This document shows, one piece after another, positions 4,824-10,354 of a stretch of 11,571 nt of DNA. Numbering within the stretch: position 1 is the first letter of the stretch; every line of letters begins with the position of its first letter. The notes under the pieces are model-generated. The model had not been told where the DNA came from. It saw nothing but the letters and a program-made list of their open reading frames with translations, and did not search any database. The DNA is from a bacterium (GTDB lineage: Bacteria; Patescibacteriota; Minisyncoccia; Phycocordibacterales; Phycocordibacteraceae), in NCBI GenBank assembly GCA_021817685.1, contig JAKAGD010000016.1:1-11571 (forward strand). Direction: 5' to 3'. The position numbers and the translations under genes were made by a program.

Positions 4824-5936
4824 TTACCGCACGCTTGTGTAGCCGCCCGGGACGCCGTCTTTGGAGAGGACGATCTGCCAGAGCTGCATCTCGCGCGCCC
4901 GCGCGACGCCGGCGCAGGAGAGCAGGTAGTATTTCCACATCCGGTAGAACCGCTCGCCGTATTTTTCTTTCAGTGTCGGCCACGCTGCATCAAAATTCTT
5001 GAACCACGCCATAAGCGTCGTATCGTAGTACGCGCCGAAATTGTGCAGGTCTTCCACGATGAACAGATTCTCGATCGCCTTCCCTATCTGTGTGATGGAC
5101 GGAAGCACTCCGCCCGGGAAAATATATTTGGTGATCCACGGGTCGCTCGTGAGCTGAGAAGCTTTGTAGCCGATGGTATGGAGGAGGAAGAACCCGCCGT
5201 CCTTGAGGCAGCGGTTCGCAACCTTGAAGTACTCGCGATAATTTTTCACGCCCACGTGCTCAAACATGCCGATGGAGACGATGTGGTCGAACGGCTCGTT
5301 CACCTCGCGGTAGTCCTGCACGCGGATCTCCACCGGCAACCCCTCGCAAAGCTTCCGCGCAAGCGCGGCCTGTTCCACCGAGACGGTGACACCGACCACC
5401 GATGCGCCGTACCTCTCGGCCGCGTACTTCGCGAAGCTCCCCCATCCGCACCCGATATCCAGCACGCGGTCGCCTTTCTTGAGCCCTATCTTCTTGCAGA
5501 TGAGCTCCAGCTTCGCTTCCTGCGCCTCATCCAACGTCTTTGCTTTCTTCCAGTACCCGCAGGTATAGGTCATCCGCTTGTCCAACATCGCGGAATACAG
5601 GTCGTTGCCGAGGTCGTAGTGGACTTCACCCACCGTAAACGCATCTTTGCCGGACTGCAGATTGAATAGAAACGCTTTCGCAATGACGAGAACGGACGCG
5701 AGGTTGACCTTGAAATGTTTCTCTAAACGCGCCAGAAGCACTTTGTGGAAAAACACATCCAGTTCGTTCGCGTCCCACCACCCGTCCATATACGCCTCGC
5801 CTAACCCGAGCGTGCCGTAGCGGATGGCGCGATTCCACAGCCGCTCGTCGTGCACCGTAATGTCTTGCGGCCGGGAGCCGCCGATGGTCACATCGGCTTT
5901 CTGCAAGAGGTCTTCAATAAAGGTCCGTGCGGACAT
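4824..5936 (-). CDS. cfa: Cyclopropane-fatty-acyl-phospholipid synthase
   Basis: Transfers a methylene group from S-adenosylmethionine to double bonds of acyl chains in membrane phospholipids, usually to protect the membrane under acid or stationary-phase stress. The 370-residue protein is close to the 382 residues of Escherichia coli Cfa and collinear with it: the N-terminal lipid-binding domain with GTLGLGEAYMDGWW (about 41-54), VHYDLGNDLY (about 105-114), the CGYW block (about 126-129) with the conserved cysteine, SAM motif VLDIGCGWG (about 158-166), MFEHVG with the bicarbonate-site Glu (about 225-230), HTIG (about 253-256), and the C-terminal YYLLSCAGVAR and WQIVLSK blocks. A GTG at 5945 would add three codons but overlaps the -10 box TATAGT, so the ATG at 5936 is preferred. 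It follows typA on the same strand with a short gap. Its lipid substrates link it loosely to the patatin gene. Confidence 0.95.
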   Translation of the reverse strand: MSARTFIEDLLQKADVTIGGSRPQDITVHDERLWNRAIRYGTLGLGEAYMDGWWDANELDVFFHKVLLARLEKHFKVNLASVLVIAKAFLFNLQSGKDAFTVGEVHYDLGNDLYSAMLDKRMTYTCGYWKKAKTLDEAQEAKLELICKKIGLKKGDRVLDIGCGWGSFAKYAAERYGASVVGVTVSVEQAALARKLCEGLPVEIRVQDYREVNEPFDHIVSIGMFEHVGVKNYREYFKVANRCLKDGGFFLLHTIGYKASQLTSDPWITKYIFPGGVLPSITQIGKAIENLFIVEDLHNFGAYYDTTLMAWFKNFDAAWPTLKEKYGERFYRMWKYYLLSCAGVARAREMQLWQIVLSKDGVPGGYTSVR

Positions 5937-5943
5937 TGACCGC

Positions 5944-5949
5944 ACTATA
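5944..5949 (-). promoter_or_regulatory. -10 box of cfa
   Basis: On the minus strand TATAGT ends 7 nt before the ATG at 5936, with no room for a ribosome binding site, suggesting a leaderless or nearly leaderless mRNA. The -35 region is not recognisable. The typA stop codon lies about 27 bp upstream, so cfa may also be reached by readthrough. Confidence 0.5.
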
Positions 5950-5975
5950 CCCCGCTCTGCTATAAAATCTAGAGG

Positions 5976-7838
5976 TTATCGGCGCGCCTTGGAGCGATCG
6001 TTCTCGGTGAGGTACTGCTTGCGGAGTCGAACGGACACCGGCGTGATCTCCAAATATTCGTCGTCCGACATGATCTCCAGTCCGCGTTCGATCGTGAGAT
6101 CGAAGACCGGGAAGAGGACGATGGCTTCGTCCATGCTGGAGGAGCGCACGTTGGACTGCGCCTTCGCTTTCGTCGGGTTCACGGACATCTCCTCGCCCTT
6201 ACTGGTGTTGCCCACGACCATGCCCTCATACACTTCCATCGCCGGCTTGATGTAGAGCTGGCCGCGGTCCTGCAGGAACCAGAGCGAATACCCGAGCGCC
6301 TTGCCGGTGGCCATGGATATCATGGAACCGACCTGCCGCTTCTTTATCTCGCCCGCGTACGGCTTGAAGCCCACGAACTGCGACGAGAGGATGCCCTCGC
6401 CCTTTGTATCCACAACGAAAATATTCTTATAGCCCAACAGTCCGCGCGTGGGGCCGAGCAGGGTGAGGCGCACCGAGTTCCCGTGTTGCGTCATGTTCTG
6501 AAGCACGAATGCGCGCTGGCCGAGCTTCTCGATGATGGCTCCCTGGAACTCCGACGGCGTATCGATGACGACCTCCTCGAACGGTTCCAGCTTGACGCCG
6601 TTCTCTTCGCGCGTAATGACGTGCGGCTGAGAGACCTGGAGCTCGTACCCTTCGCGGCGCATGTTCTCCAAAAGCACGGCGATGTGGAGCTCGCCGCGGC
6701 CGGACACGAGGAACGCGTCCGCATTGGTGAAATCCACCTTGAGCCCGACGTTCACCTCAAGCTCCTTCTCGAGCCGGTCGCGTATCTGGCGGCTGGTCAC
6801 ATACTTCCCTTCCTTGCCGGCGAACGGCGAGTTGTTCACGAGGAAATTAAGCGAGATGGTCGGTTCGTCCACCGCGATGGCCGGGAGCGGAGCAGCTGCT
6901 TCGTTCGTGGTCACCGTTTCGCCGATGTAGATGTCGGGGAGGCCCGCGATGAGCGCGATGTCCCCGGCGCTTGCCTCGGCGGTCTCTACGCGCTCGAGCC
7001 CTCTGAACGTAAATATCTTGGTCGTGCGGCCGGTGCGCGTCGTGCCGTCCGGCTTCTTTATGAAAACGGCCTGGTTGGACTTCACCGTGCCCTCGTAGAT
7101 GCGGCCGACCGCAAGCCGGCCCATGAAGTTGTCATAGGCGAGGTTGAACGGCTGGAGCAGAAGCGGCGCGTCGGCGGACGCGTTTGCGGGGGCTTGCGAA
7201 GACGCAACCCCACTTGGATTCTTATAGTCGCTTTGCTTCTTAAGAATCTCGGCGTTCGCCGCCGGCACTTTCTCGAGGATGAGATCGAGGAGCGGCGAAA
7301 GGTCTTTCTCCTCGCCCATGAGGAGTTCGTCGGGAGTGAGCGCGGCGCGCCCGTCGCGGCCGATCGCGTACACGACCGGGAAATCGCACTGCTCATCGGT
7401 GGCGCCGAGTTCCATGAAGAGTTCGAGCACCTGGTCGTGCGAGCGCGCCGGGTCCGCCGCCGGCTTGTCGATCTTATTCAGCACGACAATCGGCTTCAAG
7501 CCGAGCTCGAGCGATTTCTTGAGCACGAAGCGGGTCTGCGGCATCGGGCCCTCCTGCGCGTCCACGATGAGGAGCACGGAATCAATGGAGCGGAGCACGC
7601 GCTCCACTTCAGAGCCGAAGTCCGCGTGGCCCGGCGTGTCTACGATGTTTATCTTCGTGCCCTTGTATTCCACCGCCGCATTCTTGGCATAAATGGTGAT
7701 GCCGCGCTCGCGTTCGAGCGCGTTCGTGTCCATCGTGGTGCCCTCCGCCGCTGCATGCGTCTGCTTCAAAATGGCGTCCGTGAGCGTGGTCTTACCGTGG
7801 TCCACGTGGGCGATGATCGCAATGTTTCTAATTTCCAT
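5976..7838 (-). CDS. typA: Ribosome-associated translational GTPase TypA/BipA
   Basis: TypA is an EF-G-like GTPase that binds 70S ribosomes and helps ribosome assembly and translation under cold or other stress. The 620-residue product has G1 AHVDHGKT (10-17), the switch I sequence RERGITIYAKN, G3 DTPGH, G4 NKID and the usual order of GTPase, beta-barrel domain II, two alpha/beta domains (RGELHIAVLLENMRREGYEL is the family signature) and the TypA-specific C-terminal domain (GPTRGLLGYK; ending near LTENDRSKARR). The family is usually about 600-615 residues. The extra length lies at about 190-220, between the GTPase domain and domain II: a Ser/Ala/Pro-rich linker about 24 residues longer than in Escherichia coli, whose DNA contains two inverted repeats. 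The start ATG directly precedes EIRNIAIIAHVDH, so it is certain. No clear ribosome binding site precedes it. Confidence 0.97.
   Translation of the reverse strand: MEIRNIAIIAHVDHGKTTLTDAILKQTHAAAEGTTMDTNALERERGITIYAKNAAVEYKGTKINIVDTPGHADFGSEVERVLRSIDSVLLIVDAQEGPMPQTRFVLKKSLELGLKPIVVLNKIDKPAADPARSHDQVLELFMELGATDEQCDFPVVYAIGRDGRAALTPDELLMGEEKDLSPLLDLILEKVPAANAEILKKQSDYKNPSGVASSQAPANASADAPLLLQPFNLAYDNFMGRLAVGRIYEGTVKSNQAVFIKKPDGTTRTGRTTKIFTFRGLERVETAEASAGDIALIAGLPDIYIGETVTTNEAAAPLPAIAVDEPTISLNFLVNNSPFAGKEGKYVTSRQIRDRLEKELEVNVGLKVDFTNADAFLVSGRGELHIAVLLENMRREGYELQVSQPHVITREENGVKLEPFEEVVIDTPSEFQGAIIEKLGQRAFVLQNMTQHGNSVRLTLLGPTRGLLGYKNIFVVDTKGEGILSSQFVGFKPYAGEIKKRQVGSMISMATGKALGYSLWFLQDRGQLYIKPAMEVYEGMVVGNTSKGEEMSVNPTKAKAQSNVRSSSMDEAIVLFPVFDLTIERGLEIMSDDEYLEITPVSVRLRKQYLTENDRSKARR
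7188..7248 (-). repeat. Two inverted repeats inside the typA linker insertion
   Basis: Two palindromic units lie side by side in the extra linker of typA (codons about 197-217). First, GGGG-C-TTGCG (7189-7198) pairs with CGCAACCCC (7203-7211), a 9-bp stem with one bulged base and a 4-nt loop. Second, GATTCTTA (7217-7224) pairs perfectly with TAAGAATC (7241-7248) around a 16-nt loop. The segment is AT-richer than the flanking gene and in frame, encoding about KKQSDYKNPSG and VASSQAPANA. Confidence 0.6.
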
Positions 7839-7871
7839 AAAATAAGTAAGCTTGCTTCCTACGCTCGCTCA

Positions 7872-7897
7872 CAAATGAAAATATGAATTCTCATTTG
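7872..7897. repeat. AT-rich inverted repeat in the typA upstream region
   Basis: CAAATGA (7872-7878) and TCATTTG (7891-7897) are perfectly complementary around a 12-nt AT-rich centre that contains GAATTC. It lies in the 126-bp gap between typA and the dehydrogenase gene, beside short repetitive GCTTGCTTCC, GCTCGCTC and TTCGCTTCGCTT tracts. It is the likely typA promoter region (TATTTT on the minus strand is a candidate -10), but no clear promoter can be fixed. Confidence 0.4.
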
Positions 7898-7916
7898 ATT
7901 CGCTTCGCTTGGAAGT

Positions 7917-7935
7917 AAAAAATGGCCGCGAGGCC
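7917..7935 (-). terminator. Weak terminator of the dehydrogenase gene
   Basis: On the minus strand GGCC-TCGC-GGCC (7935 to 7924) is followed by ATTTTTT, about 30 bp after the stop codon. The stem is only 4 bp, though fully GC, so efficiency is uncertain. Confidence 0.5.
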
Positions 7936-7964
7936 GGTGTGTTCAATATACAATAAAGAGATTT

Positions 7965-8720
7965 TTATGCAAGCAGGGTGCCGCCGTCCACCACCACCTG
8001 CGAACCGGTCATATAAGAAGCCATATCGGACGCGAGGAACAGCGCCACCTTCCCTATCTCGTCCGCGTCCGCCATGCGGTGCATTGGTATCTTTGCCAGA
8101 AAATCAGCCGACACCTTGCCCATGCCCGTTCCCGGCGTCGCGACGCCGCCGGGCGCTATCGCGTTCACGCGGATGTTGTGCGGCGCGAGCTCCAACGCGA
8201 GGTTCTTCGTGAATCCCCAGAGGCCGTGTTTGGAAGCGTCGTAGAACGCCAGGCCGACGAATGACGGGTGGAGCGCATCAATGGAGGTGATGTTGATGAT
8301 CGTCCCGCCCCTGCCCTGGGCGATCATGCGCTTGGCCGCGGCCTTCGCCGCAAAGAACGCGCCCATGAGATTGGTGTGGAGTATCTTTTCAAAATCTTCT
8401 TTCGTTGAATCCAGCGTCGGCTTCACGGGATAGATGCCGGCGTTGTTCACGAGTACATCCACACCGCCCAATTCCTCCGCCGCTTTTGCGACCATCGCTT
8501 CCACCTGCGCTTCGTCCGAGACGTCGGCGCCGAATGCAACGGCGCCGATCTTCGCCGCGGCCGCTTCCGCGGCCGCGGCGTCCTTATCTGCGACGAGCAC
8601 CTTCGCGCCCGCCTCCGCAAGCCGGCTTGCTATCGCAAAACCGATGCCCATCGCTCCGCCCGTGACGATGGCGGCCTTCCCTGAAAGATCCAGGAGCTCT
8701 GCGAGCGGTTTCTGTTCCAT
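7965..8720 (-). CDS. Classical short-chain dehydrogenase/reductase (SDR), NAD(P)-dependent
   Basis: A 251-residue Rossmann-fold oxidoreductase of the classical SDR type, the usual length for the family. Seen: the nucleotide-binding motif TGGAMGIG (20-27), the acidic residue after the second strand in VLVADKD (41-47), which favours NAD over NADP, GADVSD (64-69), NNAG (92-95), the catalytic Ser in INITSID (142-148), YDASK (160-164) with catalytic Tyr and Lys, and RVNAIAPGGVATPG after them. The C-terminus DGGTLLA is typical of glucose-1-dehydrogenase- or 3-oxoacyl-ACP-reductase-like members. The substrate cannot be named from sequence: FabG-like, sugar or alcohol dehydrogenase are all possible. 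With no other fatty-acid synthesis genes nearby, fabG is not assigned. The ATG is preceded by TATACT 7 nt upstream. It is separated from the transporter gene upstream by the large palindrome. Confidence 0.93.
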   Translation of the reverse strand: MEQKPLAELLDLSGKAAIVTGGAMGIGFAIASRLAEAGAKVLVADKDAAAAEAAAAKIGAVAFGADVSDEAQVEAMVAKAAEELGGVDVLVNNAGIYPVKPTLDSTKEDFEKILHTNLMGAFFAAKAAAKRMIAQGRGGTIINITSIDALHPSFVGLAFYDASKHGLWGFTKNLALELAPHNIRVNAIAPGGVATPGTGMGKVSADFLAKIPMHRMADADEIGKVALFLASDMASYMTGSQVVVDGGTLLA

Positions 8721-8727
8721 GCGTTTT

Positions 8728-8733
8728 AGTATA
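8728..8733 (-). promoter_or_regulatory. -10 box of the dehydrogenase gene
   Basis: TATACT on the minus strand ends 7 nt before the ATG at 8720. A TTGATT further upstream has a 19-bp spacing, rather long for a -35. No ribosome binding site is possible in the 7-nt gap, so a leaderless start is likely. Confidence 0.55.
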
Positions 8734-8762
8734 GCGCGCTGTCGGAGCGCGTAATCAACTAC

Positions 8763-8921
8763 GCAAGGCAGCGATGTGATTTTTGAGGCTCTCGGAGGCG
8801 GAGCAGCATGGCCAATTGCGGCGCCGTAAGGCAGCTGCGCCGCAATTTGCGACGCCGAGAGCGAGCGCGTCCCGCGGCAGGGCGGGACGACGCGTACTCA
8901 AAAATCACATCGCTGCCTTGC
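8763..8921. repeat. 159-bp nested palindromic element with perfect 25-bp arms
   Basis: The outer arms 8763-8787 (starting GCAAGGCAGCGATG, ending TTTTTGAG) and 8897-8921 are perfect reverse complements over 25 bp. Inside, GCTCTCGG (8788-8795) pairs with CCGAGAGC (8855-8862), and within that AATTGCGGCGC (8814-8824) pairs perfectly with GCGCCGCAATT (8837-8847) around a 12-nt loop. On the right, a separate side hairpin pairs GTCCCGC (8869-8875) with GCGGGAC (8882-8888). The whole would fold as a long stem with two branches, as RNA or as extruded DNA. The apical loop carries AAGGCAGC (8828-8835), a copy of the arm terminus (8765-8772). No open frame that I would defend, no flanking duplication, and no terminal T tract were seen, so it is not a standard terminator. 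It may be a MITE- or REPIN-like element or a structured RNA. Confidence 0.85.
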
Positions 8922-8925
8922 AGTG

Positions 8926-10302
8926 TTAGAGCAGGGTCGCGAGCGCGGCGATGCCCGAGAGCGCCATGAAGCCGACGGTCACCCACCCCAGAAATGCGGT
9001 GAACGGGCGGTTCGCGTGCGCACCCATGTGCTGCGCATTGCTTGAGAGGCGCACGACGAAGAACAGGATGAACGGCGCTATGACCCCGTTCGCGACCGCG
9101 GCGTAGATGAGGCCCTTTATCGGGTCCAGGTGGGCAAAGTTCGCCGCGATGCCGAGTAGCATTGAGACGATGATGACGCCGTAGAACGCGTACGCCTGCT
9201 TCAGCTTGTAGTGCAGGCCGTGCTTCCACTCAAAACTCTCGGCAAGCGCGTACGCGGATGAGCCGGCGAGTACCGGCACGGCGAGAAGCCCCGTGCCCAC
9301 GATGCCGAGCGCGAACAGGAAGAACGCAAACTCGCCGAAGGGGCGCAGCGCCAGAGCGGCCTGGTCCGCAGTCACGATGTTCGTGATGCCGTGCGCGTAG
9401 AGCGTGCCGGCGCAGGCGGCGAAGATGAAAAAGGTGATGAGGTTAGAGAACAGCATGCCGCTCCATACGTCGATCCGCATGCGCCGGAGCGACTGTTCGT
9501 TCGCCTGCCCTTTGCGCGACTCAATGGTCGTCTCCCCTTTCAATATCTGCTCTTCCACTTCTTGCGAGGTCTGCCAGAAGAAAAGGTACGGCGAGATGGC
9601 GGTGCCGAGCACGGCGGCCACCAGGAATATCTGGTCCTTGGAGAACGTCATGGACGGAACGAGCGTATGCCGCAGAACATCGCCCCAATCGAGCCCGATG
9701 GAAAGCGCGACGGCGACGTAGGAAAGAAGCGCAAGCGCAAGATATTTCAAATATTTCGCGTACCGCGCGTAGGTCGTAAATATCTGGAGGAGGAGGCTTA
9801 TGAGCGCAAACACGATGACGAGCAGTTCCGCGCCAAACTGCGGAAGGATGAGCCGCGTTCCCGCCGCCATCGCACCCAGGTCTGCGGCGATGTTGAGCGC
9901 GTTCGCAAAGAACAGGAGCGCCGTCACCCCGTAGAGCGCATAGGCGGGATAGTGGCGGCGGATGTTCGCGGCGAGCCCCTGCCCGCTCACAATGCCAATC
10001 CTCGCGCACATCTCCTGCACCACCGCCATGAACGGATAGGTGAAAAGCGCCGTCCAGATGAGCTGGAGCCCGTACTGTGCGCCCGCTTGCGAGTAGGTGG
10101 CGATGCCGGACGGGTCGTCATCGGCGGCGCCGGTGGTGAGCCCGGGACCGAGCGTATCCCAGTATTCTTCCGCGAGCTTGAACGGGCGCTTGCTGATGAT
10201 CGCCCGCTCCTCTTTCTTCACGAACTCAATGCTCTCCTGGAGCGCTTCCGCGGGCGCTTCAAATGCCTCCTCAATTTCTTCGCGGAGCGGATGCGGTTCC
10301 AT
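8926..10302 (-). CDS. Nramp-family metal transporter, divergent subgroup
   Basis: An Nramp/SLC11-type secondary transporter for divalent metal ions, in the cytoplasmic membrane. The 458-residue protein has a polar N-terminal extension (about 1-45) and about eleven hydrophobic segments. The first contains LGPGLTTGAADDDPSGIATYSQAG (written in part at 51-74), the equivalent of the DPGN metal site; here it is DPSG (63-66), so the coordinating Asn is absent. The cytoplasmic loop QEMCARIGIVSGQGLA (96-111) is the classic Nramp signature. In the sixth segment the usual MPH is replaced by AISPY (235-239). These changes recall the Nramp-related magnesium transporters and other DPSG-type relatives rather than Mn/Fe MntH, so the metal is left open. 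The frame reaches upstream to an ATG at 10317, but that overlaps the -10 box TATGAT; the ATG at 10302 is preferred. Separated from the dehydrogenase gene by the 159-bp palindrome. Confidence 0.9.
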   Translation of the reverse strand: MEPHPLREEIEEAFEAPAEALQESIEFVKKEERAIISKRPFKLAEEYWDTLGPGLTTGAADDDPSGIATYSQAGAQYGLQLIWTALFTYPFMAVVQEMCARIGIVSGQGLAANIRRHYPAYALYGVTALLFFANALNIAADLGAMAAGTRLILPQFGAELLVIVFALISLLLQIFTTYARYAKYLKYLALALLSYVAVALSIGLDWGDVLRHTLVPSMTFSKDQIFLVAAVLGTAISPYLFFWQTSQEVEEQILKGETTIESRKGQANEQSLRRMRIDVWSGMLFSNLITFFIFAACAGTLYAHGITNIVTADQAALALRPFGEFAFFLFALGIVGTGLLAVPVLAGSSAYALAESFEWKHGLHYKLKQAYAFYGVIIVSMLLGIAANFAHLDPIKGLIYAAVANGVIAPFILFFVVRLSSNAQHMGAHANRPFTAFLGWVTVGFMALSGIAALATLL

Positions 10303-10318
10303 AGGTGCACCTATCATA
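10303..10318 (-). promoter_or_regulatory. -10 box and palindromic leader of the Nramp-type gene
   Basis: On the minus strand TATGAT (10318-10313) is followed by the perfect 10-bp palindrome AGGTGCACCT (10303-10312) and then the ATG. The GAGTATGATA context matches that of ftsH exactly. AGGTG could act as a weak ribosome binding site 5 nt from the start, if transcription begins early enough, or the palindrome could be a small operator over the transcription start, for example for a metal-responsive repressor. The 52-bp gap to the ABC-F stop codon also has a GC-rich inverted repeat (CTCCGCG with CGCGGGGAG). Confidence 0.45.
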
Positions 10319-10354
10319 CTCCCCGCGTCCCGCGCGGAGTGCGCGAATCCCCAC

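Noticed and set aside
5961..5968. TGCTATAAA on the plus strand, an extended -10-like sequence pointing into the 3' end of typA
   Set aside because: No -35, no gene downstream on this strand; may be a chance AT-rich spot in a gap, or antisense noise.
6483..7886. 467-codon open frame on the plus strand opposite typA
   Set aside because: It is a mirror of the GC-rich typA gene. Its translation is rich in Arg, Glu, His and Val without any fold pattern, and typA is certain.
8763..8921. CRISPR repeat or rho-independent terminator as explanation of the palindrome
   Set aside because: There is one copy, no spacer pattern, and no T run after the final arm on either strand.
8759..9229. Open frame on the minus strand running through the palindrome
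   Set aside because: It overlaps the end of the transporter gene in another frame and owes its length to GC-rich sequence; no promoter or ribosome binding site.
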